IMG/VR virus record: IMGVR_UViG_3300009528_000187
Coordinates: 1-46,974 of that record
Strand: one strand, 5' to 3'
DNA from: a virus
Length of the DNA stretch: 46,974 nucleotides
Both the position numbers and the translations under genes were made by a program. The notes beneath the pieces were generated by a model. That model did no database searches. It had not been told where the DNA came from and saw only the letters and a list, made by a program, of their open reading frames with translations. Below are positions 15,682 to 24,393 of this stretch, piece after piece. Position 1 is the first letter of the stretch; every line of letters starts with the position of its first letter.

Positions 15682-17253
15682 TTGATAGAACAAATAGCCA
15701 AAACTACATTCCAGAAGGCTATGCCCTCTGGCGATAGGGTTTTGATTGGCAATATAGACTCTAAAAACTTCAAGCCACATCTTAAACTCAATCGCTGGGG
15801 TGGTGAGTGCTTTATTAAGGTAGGCTTGCCTGTAACAGAGAGGTCACTACCAATAATTGAGGGCGATAAGATTACTTGGGAAGGTAGAAACAGGCATATC
15901 ATAATGTATCCCCTTGCCCCTACTAAGCAGATGGAGTTGGGTGGGTATGAATATGAGGTAGTGCTTGAGAAGAAGCCTAAGACTAACAAGATTATTCTGG
16001 ATATTCAAAGTCAGGGATTGCGGTTTGACATCCAGCCTCCCTTGACCCAACAGGAAATAGAGGACGGCTACTTTAGGCCAGATAATGTAGTCGGTGCTTA
16101 TGTGGTCTCCCACATTACGAAAGGTGGGTTAGTCACCTCGAGAGACGCAGCCAGGGGCATAACGACTGGGCACGGCTTTGTGATCTATCGCCCAAAGGTT
16201 ATAGATGCTAAGGGAAATTGGGCTTGGGCAGAACAGTATATTAGTCAAGGGAAGCAGATAATAACAACCCCTTGGGAGTTTCTTGAGAACGCTTCTTACC
16301 CAATACGACACATTGCTGGGGATACCTTTGGTTATAGCACAAAGGGTAGCAGTGCTACAGCTATGCGTGGAAGAATACGGCTCACTCGTGGAGCACCTGC
16401 TGGAGGGAACGGCACAGGGGATAGCGTTGGGGCATATATGACTGTTTCAGCTACCTATTTAGGCAGACCCGTTAAGGGTAATATCTACGATGATGGCGAT
16501 GATGAGGATGATGTTACTACAAACCTACACGCTGATGGAGCAACTGAGGAAAAAACAGTGCCCGATGGTGCTTGGGATGACTTGGAAACATTCAACTTTT
16601 CCTCGCCCCCATCATTTACGAACGGGGTATATTATAGGGTAACTGTTTGGGGGGATGATGATGACCGCAACGGCGACCCAGGCGGTTCTCTAAATATCCG
16701 CTATAATTCTGTTGGGGGCGAGCATTATTACTATCAGATTCTAGCCTACAATGGATGGCCTGACCCTAATAGCCTCAGCCACTCCACTGGTAACATACAA
16801 TCTATCTACTGCACCTATACACCAGGAGTGGGAGGAGAAGAAAAGGGGCCGATTGTTTCCAGTGTAATCGTGGGGGTCTTACCTAGTGCCACAAGACTAT
16901 TAGCCTGCGAAAGGGATAGCTCGGTTATAATCGGGGACTTGGTTAGTGCTACTAGAGCACTCACCTCTATCAGAACAGCTTCGGTGATAAATGGGGTTGT
17001 AGCCAGTGCTTCTAGGTTTGTGGCTTCTACTCGAACTGCCAATGTGATTACAGGGATTGTAGCCACAACCACAAGAACCCTAGCTTCCATAAGAACCGCC
17101 TCTGTTATAATAGGGGTAGGGGCTATTGCATCACAGGCTAGACACTTTATCGGACACCTTACAGGATTTATAATAGATAGAACTTACAGCCTCGGTAAGG
17201 GAGCAGATTATGATATTGTGCCCAGAGATATATACTTTAAGGACAATGAATAA
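15682..17253 (+). CDS. Tail fibre-like protein with C-terminal 20-residue repeats
   Basis: 523 residues, TTG start with GGGAG upstream. The middle region (near 225-380) is a beta-sandwich-like segment (GNIYDDGDDEDDV, VYYRVTVWGDDDD). The C-terminal part carries about five copies of a 20-residue repeat with core SVIIGxxxSASRxLA, ending in a cap QARHFIGHLTGF. The neighbouring protein at 17869 has more copies of the same repeat and the same cap. A trimeric fibre or receptor-binding role is likely; no known family was recognised. Confidence 0.6.
   Translation: MIEQIAKTTFQKAMPSGDRVLIGNIDSKNFKPHLKLNRWGGECFIKVGLPVTERSLPIIEGDKITWEGRNRHIIMYPLAPTKQMELGGYEYEVVLEKKPKTNKIILDIQSQGLRFDIQPPLTQQEIEDGYFRPDNVVGAYVVSHITKGGLVTSRDAARGITTGHGFVIYRPKVIDAKGNWAWAEQYISQGKQIITTPWEFLENASYPIRHIAGDTFGYSTKGSSATAMRGRIRLTRGAPAGGNGTGDSVGAYMTVSATYLGRPVKGNIYDDGDDEDDVTTNLHADGATEEKTVPDGAWDDLETFNFSSPPSFTNGVYYRVTVWGDDDDRNGDPGGSLNIRYNSVGGEHYYYQILAYNGWPDPNSLSHSTGNIQSIYCTYTPGVGGEEKGPIVSSVIVGVLPSATRLLACERDSSVIIGDLVSATRALTSIRTASVINGVVASASRFVASTRTANVITGIVATTTRTLASIRTASVIIGVGAIASQARHFIGHLTGFIIDRTYSLGKGADYDIVPRDIYFKDNE
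16846..17175 (+). repeat. Degenerate 60-bp tandem repeats (fibre protein 1)
   Basis: About five units of 20 codons encoding x-R-x-[AS]-S-V-I-I-G-x-x-x-S-A-[ST]-R-x-L-A-x. The repeat is clear at protein level and diverged at DNA level, so it has been kept by selection rather than by recent duplication. Confidence 0.8.
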
Positions 17254-17844
17254 ATGGCTGACACAAAACTTAGTGCCCTAACGGAGCTGGCAGCTACACC
17301 CGCCAGTGATGATGAGGTATATATTCGTGATGTCTCAGAGGCGGCAGCAACAGAGTCCAAGCGGATTACAATAGCTAATATAGTGGCTGCTGCTGTGGCC
17401 GCTGCTGAAGCTGCTGGACTAGCCTTAGCTTCAGGCAAGAATATCAAGGTAATTTCTGCTCTCACTTCTGATGATACTCAGTCTGGTCTTACTGCTCTAA
17501 TGACTGCAGAGATTGCGATTTATCGTCGTCAGCTTGTTTATGTGGGTGCTGACGGTAAAATGGAGCGAGCAGCAAGAGACAGCGCAGCTACAATACCAGT
17601 TATAGCTATAACTACTGAGACTATAGCCGAAGATGCTGTTGGAGAGTTCCTATTACAAGGCTACTTTAGATATGATACCTGGGATGGCTTTACCCCTGGA
17701 GCCATTCTTTATTGTGGTCTTGCTGGTAATGTATCCGAAACAAGGCCTTCTGCATCAGGCGACCAAGTGCAGGTTATTGGAGTAGCTATTACATCAAAGA
17801 TAATATACTTCAATCCGAGCCTTGTGCTAGAGGAGATACCTTAA
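17254..17844 (+). CDS. Phage tail/decoration protein (196 aa)
   Basis: The opening MADTKLSALTELAATPASDD with VYIRDVSE is a pattern I know from the N-terminus of many phage tail-fibre or head-decoration proteins. A long Ala-rich helix follows (IVAAAVAAAEAAGLALA). The C-terminus is beta-rich (GFTPGAILYCG, QVQVIGVAIT), typical of virion surface proteins. Lies between the two repeat proteins. Confidence 0.65.
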   Translation: MADTKLSALTELAATPASDDEVYIRDVSEAAATESKRITIANIVAAAVAAAEAAGLALASGKNIKVISALTSDDTQSGLTALMTAEIAIYRRQLVYVGADGKMERAARDSAATIPVIAITTETIAEDAVGEFLLQGYFRYDTWDGFTPGAILYCGLAGNVSETRPSASGDQVQVIGVAITSKIIYFNPSLVLEEIP

Positions 17845-17868
17845 AGAAGGAATGGGGATTGAATAGTT

Positions 17869-18561
17869 GTGGCTTTCGTTACGGCACGGCTAGAGTTAGA
17901 GGCTGGCACCGATGTTTTGCTACTGGAAACGGGCGATGCCTTACTACTTGAAATCGCTGGGTATGTAGAAACCGCATCAGTAATAATCGGAATTGCCACC
18001 TCAGCTTCAAGAACATTAGCTTATGATAGAGATAGTTCAACCATAATTGGTAATTTAGTATCCGCCTCTAGGGCAATCACTATATCAAGGGCAAGCTCTA
18101 CGATAGTAGGGATTGATGCCTCAGCCTCAAGGGTATTGGCTTTTGATAGAGACGGCTCCACAATAGTGGGGGTATTAACATCTGCCTCAAGGGCGTTAGC
18201 CTACACGAGAGCAGCCTCAGTAATAAGTGGGATTGTAGCCAGTGCATCAAGGATTATTACATTTACTCGCACTGCTTCAGTTATTGTAGGGAATCTTGCG
18301 TCAGCTACAAAAAGTTGGGGCGGAACGAGAACGGCTTCGGTGATAGTTGGAGTGCTAGCCACCGCATCAAGAACATTGGCTTTTACCCGAATCGCTAGTG
18401 TTATAATAGGGATAAGGACTCTTGCATCACGGGCAAGGCACTTTATTGGGATTCTTACTGGATATACAATAGTGCATCAGGGGGACGAGGGCACAGTTAA
18501 AATGGCAGGTCATTATACTTCAATCGTGCCTGAATCTGTAGATTTTGAGGATGTAGATTAA
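17869..18561 (+). CDS. 20-residue-repeat fibre protein
   Basis: 230 residues from GTG 17869. After a short head (LEAGTDVLLLETGDALLLE) nearly the whole protein is eight copies of the same 20-residue unit found in the protein at 15682. It then ends with RARHFIGILTGYTI, the same cap, and an acidic tail. The regular alternation of Arg/Asp and Val-Ile-Gly suggests a beta-solenoid or triple-beta fibre. Probably a tail fibre; the source of variation is unknown. Confidence 0.6.
   Translation: MAFVTARLELEAGTDVLLLETGDALLLEIAGYVETASVIIGIATSASRTLAYDRDSSTIIGNLVSASRAITISRASSTIVGIDASASRVLAFDRDGSTIVGVLTSASRALAYTRAASVISGIVASASRIITFTRTASVIVGNLASATKSWGGTRTASVIVGVLATASRTLAFTRIASVIIGIRTLASRARHFIGILTGYTIVHQGDEGTVKMAGHYTSIVPESVDFEDVD
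17959..18470 (+). repeat. Degenerate 60-bp tandem repeats (fibre protein 2)
   Basis: Eight units of about 20 codons, consensus [FY]TR-[TA]-ASVIVG-x-x-x-SASR-x-LA. Same unit and end cap as at 16846-17175. Confidence 0.8.
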
Positions 18562-20895
18562 ATGGCAACATACACTAAAAGCAAATATGATATAGGTCTA
18601 CTCAGGTCAGATGGCTCAACCAAGGTTGGGTTTATGCTTGCCCAGAGAAATGGTGCCCCCCTCTACAGCGTTTTTGATGATGAATATCTAGCTGCCCAGT
18701 TCTTTACTGGTGTGCCAGGTTACGGCTCGCTGCCTGCTGAAAAAGAAATCGCAATGAGGCAGGATGACTGGCGGTCTGGCTTTGGCTTAGAGCACTACGA
18801 CTCTGCCGACCCCAAGAGATATTACTCCTCTATTGGTATGGATATGCGCCACAGGGGAATGGCTATTGCGGGCTGGGCTACAAATAGCATTGCAGTGCCA
18901 ATGGGTAGGAACTTGGTGCGTCCGACTGCTACTGCTGACCCCGCTAGTGCTTGGACAGATGATGCGGCTACCTATGATGCCACCCTCTCATCCTTTGCCT
19001 TTAATACAGCAGAGGTGGGTTCAACTGGTTGGTCGCCCTACTTCTACTTGAATGCAGGGAGCGTAGCCAATTGTTCGGGTGCCAAAGTTTATGTTGGTAG
19101 GTCTGATGCGGTGGTAAATGGAATGCAGGTAGGTTTATATAATGGCAGTGTTTTCCATACCGTGTATGATGGTGACCTTAATGCTTCAGTATTAAATACT
19201 TGGGTAAGCGGGATGCTTGATGGTATTAATACCGCTATCTCTAATGCTAGAATTCGCTTCTACCTTGCAGCACCATCACACAATGCCTACATTAATGAGT
19301 TCGCCTTTATACAATCCAATATAGCCCCCGCTTCTGTGAATGCCTTTGCCAACTTTGATGATAAGTTCTTTGCAGCAGCAGGCAAGACACTATACAGGCT
19401 CAACGCTGCGGGCGATGACCTTGACCTTATTGATGGCTTCCCTGAAATTATAACTGCCCTTGAACCCTTTACTGACAACAGATTATACATCGGGCAAGGG
19501 AATACCTGTCCCCTCTGGTATATGTCCACCTCTAATGTTATTGACCAAACCACATTAGCCAATACCTCCTGGCAATTCCTTAAAACAGTTCACACTACAA
19601 CCCCCACATTATATGGAAATGATAGCCCTTATACCATCCGCTCAAGTGCTGACCCTGTGAATACTGTCCCAGGAGACCCTGTAACAGTGGGTAGCTCATA
19701 CTTTGATATTACAGACCTAATCAGCCACGCTGGTGCTTTGTATATGATGAAAGAGGATATGCCGTATTACCTTGATAGTTCTGGTAATGTTCAAAATGAC
19801 TTAGCACCAGAGCTTGCCTCAGAGCAAGCAACTACCAGTGGCAAGAATGCCCATATCTGGCAGAATAAACTTTACATCCCTGCTGGCGACCAAACCCTAA
19901 TAGAGTATGATGCTGGCGCAATTACCTATCTCAATCCATCAGATTACTCTACGGGCTTGAGTAAGTTTGTTGGTAGAGTGCAAGCACTAGCTTCAGACGG
20001 TCACTATCTATTCGCCGTAGTGGATAATGGTATGGGTGAAGTTGAAATACTAGCGGGTAGGTGGGAGGTTGTGGATGGCACAACTAAGTGGGTATGGCAT
20101 CCAATATCCGAAATCACTCACTGGTCTTTCACTATTAGTGCTCAAGGAGCTTTTGTATCCACGGTTGTTCGAAAGGCGCTTTGGATAGCTCCCATAAGTT
20201 CTACCGCTGGCTTGTATTATATGCCTCTCCCAGTAGGATATGGCAATGTAACCAGCGATACCAACCGCAACTTCAAATCTGGGGGTTATATGTGGACACC
20301 CTGGCTTCACGGTAACTTCAGGGGAGACGATAAGGCATTCATTAAGGTTATCAGCGAACTGGGACATACCTATAATGATGATGTTTACTTTGATGTGCAT
20401 TATAGAACATTGGAAAATAAGGCTTGGACACAGGTTGGTTTGGCTAAAGGCACCAGTGCCTCAATGGTAAATACATTATATATACCTGCCGATGGTGCTG
20501 GCACAAACCCTGTGTCCACAATGATTCAGCTTAATTACTGCGCAATTACGAATGTTACAACTGCAACCCCCATACTATTGGGTTATGATGTAAGGGGTAT
20601 CCTGTATCCACCCCGCAGAAGCATCATAGCTTGCACAGTAAGGGGGGTTAATGAACTCACCCTTAAAGACGGCACAAGGGATGTGGGTTCACAGGCAGTT
20701 ATCAATGCCTCGCTGTATGAAGCCAAGAACGCAACCTGGCCTGTTACATTCTACGATATGGATGGCGATACCAAGTATGTTAAGTTCCTGCCCTTACCCA
20801 GCGGCGTGCCAAGGTGGACTTTAGTTAAAGATGAAAAGGGCAGGGTGCAAGAAAAGCACTATAATCTGCTTTTACAAGAAGTGCAACTAAGCTAA
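18562..20895 (+). CDS. Large beta-rich tail protein (nozzle/tubular-B-like)
   Basis: 777 residues starting 1 nt after the previous stop. Repeated blade-like segments (KTLYRLNAAGDDLDLIDG, NRLYIGQGN, HIWQNKLYIPAG) suggest a beta-propeller. A late jelly-roll-like part (WTPWLHGNFRGDDKAF) and DVHYRTLENKAW follow. Length and fold match the tail nozzle proteins of short-tailed phages. Inferred from shape; no motif is diagnostic. Confidence 0.5.
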   Translation: MATYTKSKYDIGLLRSDGSTKVGFMLAQRNGAPLYSVFDDEYLAAQFFTGVPGYGSLPAEKEIAMRQDDWRSGFGLEHYDSADPKRYYSSIGMDMRHRGMAIAGWATNSIAVPMGRNLVRPTATADPASAWTDDAATYDATLSSFAFNTAEVGSTGWSPYFYLNAGSVANCSGAKVYVGRSDAVVNGMQVGLYNGSVFHTVYDGDLNASVLNTWVSGMLDGINTAISNARIRFYLAAPSHNAYINEFAFIQSNIAPASVNAFANFDDKFFAAAGKTLYRLNAAGDDLDLIDGFPEIITALEPFTDNRLYIGQGNTCPLWYMSTSNVIDQTTLANTSWQFLKTVHTTTPTLYGNDSPYTIRSSADPVNTVPGDPVTVGSSYFDITDLISHAGALYMMKEDMPYYLDSSGNVQNDLAPELASEQATTSGKNAHIWQNKLYIPAGDQTLIEYDAGAITYLNPSDYSTGLSKFVGRVQALASDGHYLFAVVDNGMGEVEILAGRWEVVDGTTKWVWHPISEITHWSFTISAQGAFVSTVVRKALWIAPISSTAGLYYMPLPVGYGNVTSDTNRNFKSGGYMWTPWLHGNFRGDDKAFIKVISELGHTYNDDVYFDVHYRTLENKAWTQVGLAKGTSASMVNTLYIPADGAGTNPVSTMIQLNYCAITNVTTATPILLGYDVRGILYPPRRSIIACTVRGVNELTLKDGTRDVGSQAVINASLYEAKNATWPVTFYDMDGDTKYVKFLPLPSGVPRWTLVKDEKGRVQEKHYNLLLQEVQLS

Positions 20896-20911
20896 AGGAG
20901 GATAACCGAAG

Positions 20912-21058
20912 ATGAATTGTCCTCACTGTGCAAAATTGGGGTTTGAAATGCCGATGAAGAAAGATGGGCATCTATGGAGATGTCGCCTTTGTGGATATAC
21001 AACTGAAGAGGAGAGAGTTAATGAAGGCACTGAACAAGAAAACCCCTCAATGGTTTAA
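20912..21058 (+). CDS. Zinc-ribbon miniprotein (48 aa)
   Basis: AAAGGAGG lies upstream of ATG 20912. CPHC at residues 3-6 and CRLCGY near 24-29 form two CxxC pairs, a zinc ribbon. The second half is acidic. Overlaps the next membrane protein by 38 nt. No function known. Confidence 0.6.
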   Translation: MNCPHCAKLGFEMPMKKDGHLWRCRLCGYTTEEERVNEGTEQENPSMV

Positions 21059-21176
21059 GGACTGGCGCAACAATGAGTTCTGGCATATGGCGGTAGAAGT
21101 CAGAGCCACCACAATTATAATCACTATCATATTCGCCATTGAGATTGCGATTGCCATTAAGGTTCTTTGGGGTTAG
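21021..21176 (+). CDS. Single-span membrane miniprotein (51 aa), holin candidate
   Basis: Charged, amphipathic N-terminus (MKALNKKTPQWFKDWRNN) followed by one strong hydrophobic span (TTIIITIIFAIEIAIAI). Last gene before the 21.25 kb terminator, where some phages carry lysis genes. A holin role is possible only by position and shape. Confidence 0.5.
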   Translation: MKALNKKTPQWFKDWRNNEFWHMAVEVRATTIIITIIFAIEIAIAIKVLWG

Positions 21177-21244
21177 CAGAGGCTATCACCTAATGCACTG
21201 TAGGGCATAGGGAGGACAATGGAATAGGAAGGCAGTATGATGGG

Positions 21245-21277
21245 GGGTTGGTTTATCCAGCCCATTATTTTTTATTT
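21245..21277 (+). terminator. Rho-independent terminator of tail operon
   Basis: GGGTTGG (21245-21251) / CCAGCCC (21257-21263), loop TTTAT, then ATTATTTTTTATTT. One G-T pair in the stem. It ends the long late block. Confidence 0.75.
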
Positions 21278-21516
21278 ACTAGACAATTAGTATTAAATGG
21301 GGGTGATAATTTTCGTGCCTAGAATAGCCCGCTTTCCGTGCATTTCCTTATTTTGCACATAGTTTCACTTAAATGAATATGCAAGCAAATGTATGTGATT
21401 ACCCAATGAGCAATTATAATGTGTAAAGAACTGCCCTAAATTGCTGTCAATGCTTGTCAAGAGGCTTGCGTAAAATAACTTTAGGGTGTAGAATTTAACT
21501 AGCAACTTGGGGGTAT
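21278..21516. other. Intergenic region before accessory genes
   Basis: Part of a 340-base gap. Apart from the terminator before it and the promoter at 21466, I see AT-rich sequence with a TATAAT-like box near 21417 that lacks a good -35. No gene was found on either strand that I would defend. Confidence 0.6.
21466..21494 (+). promoter_or_regulatory. Sigma-70-type promoter
   Basis: TTGCGT (21466-21471), 17-nt spacer, TAGAAT (21489-21494). It lies about 23 nt before the HTH gene at 21517. Confidence 0.5.
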
Positions 21517-21978
21517 ATGATGGCACAGCATAAAGTTGATATTGAGAAGGCATTAGGGCTACTACAGGCTGGTAACACTACTCAAGAAGTAGCAAACAAC
21601 TTCAATGTAAGCCGTCAAGCAGTAGAAATTCACCGCAGTAGATTTATTAAACAGGGCTTGCTACAACCAGGTAGAGGTGGCAGGCGAACCAAGCAAAGCC
21701 CCATACACTTAACACTTGAGCAGGGCATTGACATAATGACAGATGCTTTCCGAAAAGCGAGGGACTATCCCGAACTAGAAGCGGAGCTTGAAAAATATAA
21801 GCGGGGCTATAATAATCTCCTAGAGACTATGAAATCCCTTAAACAGGGTGAGAAGAAGCGGTCAGGGCAGGAAGCTGCCTTTGCTTTAGCGGTGCAACAG
21901 GGCGAAATAAACCCTCTTAACAAAAAAGACTTGACATATCATATATTATCGTATAGACTAGACCGTAGGCACAATTAG
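21517..21978 (+). CDS. HTH DNA-binding protein
   Basis: 153 residues. Residues about 20-45 (NTTQEVANNFNVSRQAVEIH) form a helix-turn-helix of the kind in response-regulator/terminase-small-subunit proteins. A helical middle (ELEAELEKYKRGYNNLLE) may dimerise. First gene of the accessory block, with its own promoter and terminator, so possibly a regulator of that block. Confidence 0.7.
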   Translation: MMAQHKVDIEKALGLLQAGNTTQEVANNFNVSRQAVEIHRSRFIKQGLLQPGRGGRRTKQSPIHLTLEQGIDIMTDAFRKARDYPELEAELEKYKRGYNNLLETMKSLKQGEKKRSGQEAAFALAVQQGEINPLNKKDLTYHILSYRLDRRHN

Positions 21979-22007
21979 ATAACATAACTAAAGCCTGCGG
22001 TTTTTTT
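21963..22007 (+). terminator. Rho-independent terminator
   Basis: CCGTAGGC (21963-21970) pairs with GCCTGCGG (21993-22000), one G-T pair, followed by seven T. The 22-nt loop is long for a terminator. It begins within the HTH gene's last codons. Confidence 0.6.
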
Positions 22008-22031
22008 ATGCCTAGTTTAACATAAGTAACG

Positions 22032-22235
22032 ATGATGATTAAGCGAGCAATCAAGGAAACGATAACGGATGCACTGCTAATAGGGATGGCGGCTGACTTG
22101 CTGTATCTCTATTTTGCGGGTGCTTGGTATGACCCTTATCTCCCTATTCTAATAATAGAACTTGTGATGCTAGTTGCGATAATTGGATTTGGCATTTATC
22201 GAGTTATTATGTTTGCGAAGAATGCGACTAAATAG
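22032..22235 (+). CDS. Two-span membrane protein (67 aa)
   Basis: Hydrophobic stretches DALLIGMAADLLYLYFAG and ILIIELVMLVAIIGFGIYRVIMF flank a short loop with Pro and Asp. Charged N- and C-termini. Size fits a holin or small inner-membrane protein; nothing more specific can be said. Confidence 0.55.
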   Translation: MMIKRAIKETITDALLIGMAADLLYLYFAGAWYDPYLPILIIELVMLVAIIGFGIYRVIMFAKNATK

Positions 22236-22250
22236 CTTTTTCATTGACCT

Positions 22251-22319
22251 TGCTTGCTGGTGTCCATCTAAATAATATATCGGCCTACACTGTGGGGAAG
22301 AGAGCCGAGCCAGCAAGCA
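22251..22319 (+). ncRNA. Candidate structured RNA
   Basis: TGCTTGCTGG (22251-22260) is the exact inverse complement of CCAGCAAGCA (22310-22319). Inside, TCGGC (22280-22284) pairs with GCCGA (22304-22308). The two stems would stack with one base between them on the 3' side and a 19-nt bulge on the 5' side. It lies in a gap between genes. Confidence 0.4.
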
Positions 22320-22416
22320 TAAAATAGCGACAGAACAGCATTATAAATTAAATACAGTAGGGGTACAATTAAGGTGAGGCATAAGCAACGCTTCAATATG
22401 GCAAGGGAGGTGCGAA

Positions 22417-22809
22417 ATGGGTCAATCGTTAAGCATAAGGTTCAAGGGGCGTGAGGGTGAAGTCCTGCAAAAGCTTGAGATGTTTGGGTGGTCATTCGTC
22501 TGTGAGTCGGAGAAGGTCGGTTTTGAGGCATTCCAGAGATGGTATCAAGCGCAACCAGGCAATGAGAGTAGAACTATCCTTAATATGCCTAATCGGTTGG
22601 GCGCTACGAGGACTAATAGGGGAGCGATTGAACAGATGGTATCTACGATTCTTAATGCTTGGTATGAAACTCGCAAGGAGAATGAACATTTGAGGGCGGA
22701 ACTGGAGCAAGAACGCAAACTACGGCAGGTACAGAACAGCTTTGGTGAAGCCTCTGTAGTAGAAACCTTTTCAAATGTTCTGTTGGAGGCAAAAATCAAG
22801 CCTTATTAA
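22417..22809 (+). CDS. Hypothetical coiled-coil protein (130 aa)
   Basis: GGGAGGTG precedes the ATG. Residues about 85-108 form a charged heptad helix (RKENEHLRAELEQERKLRQ). The N-terminal half (LSIRFKGREGEVLQKL, FGWSFVCESEKVG) is not recognised. The gene is followed at once by a small HTH gene. Confidence 0.65.
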   Translation: MGQSLSIRFKGREGEVLQKLEMFGWSFVCESEKVGFEAFQRWYQAQPGNESRTILNMPNRLGATRTNRGAIEQMVSTILNAWYETRKENEHLRAELEQERKLRQVQNSFGEASVVETFSNVLLEAKIKPY

Positions 22810-22989
22810 ATGAGTATGAATAGAGAAGAATACAAGAAGCGCAATCAGATTATTCGTGCTAGGGCTAAAACTACCAGTCAGGCACAGATAGGGCGAGAGT
22901 ATGGCTTTAGCAGACAAAGAGCGTGGCAAATCGTTCACGGGCCAAAGCGCAGTTTGTTTATGCGGTTAATAAAATTCTTAAGGGGGTGA
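22810..22989 (+). CDS. Small HTH protein (59 aa)
   Basis: ATG overlaps the previous stop region. The middle, TTSQAQIGREYGFSRQRAWQIV, reads as a helix-turn-helix of the Trp-repressor/sigma-region-4 kind, with basic flanks. Likely a DNA-binding regulator. Confidence 0.6.
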   Translation: MSMNREEYKKRNQIIRARAKTTSQAQIGREYGFSRQRAWQIVHGPKRSLFMRLIKFLRG

Positions 22990-22992
22990 ATT

Positions 22993-23388
22993 ATGGCTAA
23001 ACACAAAGAGTCTATGAGCTTTTATAGCGATGGGAAAGTATTCGCTAAGAAGCGAGAACACGGCAATATATCAGGTGAGTATGAACTGTTAAATGATGCA
23101 GTTGAGAACAATGTTAGAACTATAACGCTCAAACTTTGTGATAAGGCAGAGCATCTAACTAGGGTGAAGGAACTAGCAAAATTGATGTGCGAGAAAATGG
23201 GGGAACAGGGGAGGGCTTTTAAGCAACTACTTGAGGACACCCTAATTGATTATAAGGATGAAGAAGTCATAAGAATGCTCGGCAAGGTTAAGGATGAAGA
23301 ACCCGTTAAGGCTCGCAAGGGCTGTTTCCAAGTAATTATAGGCGATGGTCGCAAATTGGATAGCGAGGTCATACAACTTAGGGATTAG
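22993..23388 (+). CDS. Hypothetical protein (131 aa)
   Basis: AAGGGGGTG lies before the ATG. Helix-rich and highly charged in the second half (TRVKELAKLMCEKMGEQ). No family recognised. Sits in the rightward accessory operon. Confidence 0.6.
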   Translation: MAKHKESMSFYSDGKVFAKKREHGNISGEYELLNDAVENNVRTITLKLCDKAEHLTRVKELAKLMCEKMGEQGRAFKQLLEDTLIDYKDEEVIRMLGKVKDEEPVKARKGCFQVIIGDGRKLDSEVIQLRD

Positions 23389-23397
23389 GGGCAAGGA

Positions 23398-23547
23398 ATG
23401 GCAAATAGACCCCTCTGTTATAAGTGCCACAAAGAAGTAGGGGCTGTATCAAGATTATTAAAGGTTAAAGAGCCTCATAAGAGACCACGAAATGAGGTTT
23501 TCTGCAGGAAGTGTGCGAGAGGGATATTAAATTCTAGGGGGGAATAA
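23398..23547 (+). CDS. Zinc-ribbon miniprotein (49 aa)
   Basis: CYKC near residues 7-10 and CRKC near 36-39 are separated by a basic strand (LLKVKEPHKRPR). The ATG follows AAGG. Probably a zinc-binding nucleic-acid-associated peptide. Confidence 0.55.
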   Translation: MANRPLCYKCHKEVGAVSRLLKVKEPHKRPRNEVFCRKCARGILNSRGE

Positions 23548-23549
23548 TT

Positions 23550-23759
23550 ATGAAATGCCCACTACTTAATATAGGCGTTAGTTTACATCCAGGTGTATAT
23601 GATAAAACGGCTACTGACTGTATCAAAAAGAAGTGTGGTTGGTGGGATAAACAGCAGGATTGTTGCGTGATATGCACCATTGCGGGCGAGTTAGATGCTC
23701 TTCACTATTTCGCCAAGGGCATAAGAGACAGAATGCCCAAAGACTTAGCACCGAGGTGA
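23550..23759 (+). CDS. Cysteine-rich small protein (69 aa)
   Basis: Seven cysteines, including CIKKKCGWW and CCVIC, arranged as a possible metal site. AGGGGGG lies before the ATG. No family recognised. Confidence 0.55.
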   Translation: MKCPLLNIGVSLHPGVYDKTATDCIKKKCGWWDKQQDCCVICTIAGELDALHYFAKGIRDRMPKDLAPR

Positions 23760-23762
23760 GAA

Positions 23763-23960
23763 ATGAACTATTACTTTGACGATAGGTTCTTTGTGGCAAG
23801 GGGCGAGGAGTTAGAAGAAATGACAATCAAAGATGGCGATAGGCTCATAGCTCAATTAAGGTCAAGGGCTTTAGTTAATAAGACGGTTAGCCTTGAGATA
23901 TTCTTAAAGCACACCAATCCTATCTACTGGCATTTTTATCAGAAGGAGAATAAGAACTAA
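23763..23960 (+). CDS. Hypothetical protein (65 aa)
   Basis: Starts 3 nt after the previous stop with GAGG as ribosome site. Aromatic, acidic N-terminus (MNYYFDDRFF) and a Lys-rich end. No family recognised. Confidence 0.5.
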   Translation: MNYYFDDRFFVARGEELEEMTIKDGDRLIAQLRSRALVNKTVSLEIFLKHTNPIYWHFYQKENKN

Positions 23961-24023
23961 TGAACTCATTAAGAGATAACAGCGTGCTTTTGACTGCAAT
24001 AAGTGGGAATTAAAGGAGGGAAT

Positions 24024-24185
24024 ATGGAAATCAAATTAGACTGGGAACAATGGAAGTTATTGAAGGAATTATTGAGAGTCGCCGAAATGCTAGAGATGAA
24101 AACAACTACTGGTTCAGCGAGATTGGATGACAAGGATACCGAGATTGATATTCACGAGAACATAACCATCACGCTTCCAGGCTGA
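24024..24185 (+). CDS. Hypothetical protein (53 aa)
   Basis: AAAGGAGGG lies 5-6 nt before ATG 24024 and decides this start over an upstream ATG at 24003. An amphipathic helix (WEQWKLLKELLRVAEML) is followed by a beta-prone tail. No family recognised. Confidence 0.55.
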   Translation: MEIKLDWEQWKLLKELLRVAEMLEMKTTTGSARLDDKDTEIDIHENITITLPG

Positions 24186-24186
24186 A

Positions 24187-24393
24187 ATGAAAATTCTCGT
24201 AGGCTACAAGACAAATAATGAGCAGACAAGGGTTTTCAGAATCATAAAGGATAATGGCGATGGCACTTATCAGGCTTGTTCTTTTATGGTAATGGACAGG
24301 CTTGATGGCACAAAATACTTATCAGAAGGAATAACAAAGAAGAGAAGCCTTCATTCTATAAGAGAAGAAGACATAGGAGATGTGGGATTATGA
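24187..24393 (+). CDS. Hypothetical protein (68 aa)
   Basis: Begins one base after the previous stop and overlaps the YopX gene by 4 nt. A beta-rich, charged little domain (RVFRIIKDNGDGTYQA). No family recognised. Confidence 0.55.
   Translation: MKILVGYKTNNEQTRVFRIIKDNGDGTYQACSFMVMDRLDGTKYLSEGITKKRSLHSIREEDIGDVGL

Noticed and set aside
16846-18470. CRISPR-like or mobile repeat array
   Set aside because: The period is 60 bp in frame, the units are diverged in DNA and conserved in protein, so these are coding repeats.
21365-21553. Leftward ORF in the gap before the HTH gene
   Set aside because: No ribosome site, odd composition, and it overlaps the promoter and start of the HTH gene.
22810-22989. 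Phage repressor (CI-like)
   Set aside because: It has an HTH but only 59 residues and no partner or dimer domain; calling it a lysogeny repressor is not supported.
23960-24013. 17-codon ORF between 23960 and 24013
   Set aside because: No ribosome site and no conserved feature; too short to support.
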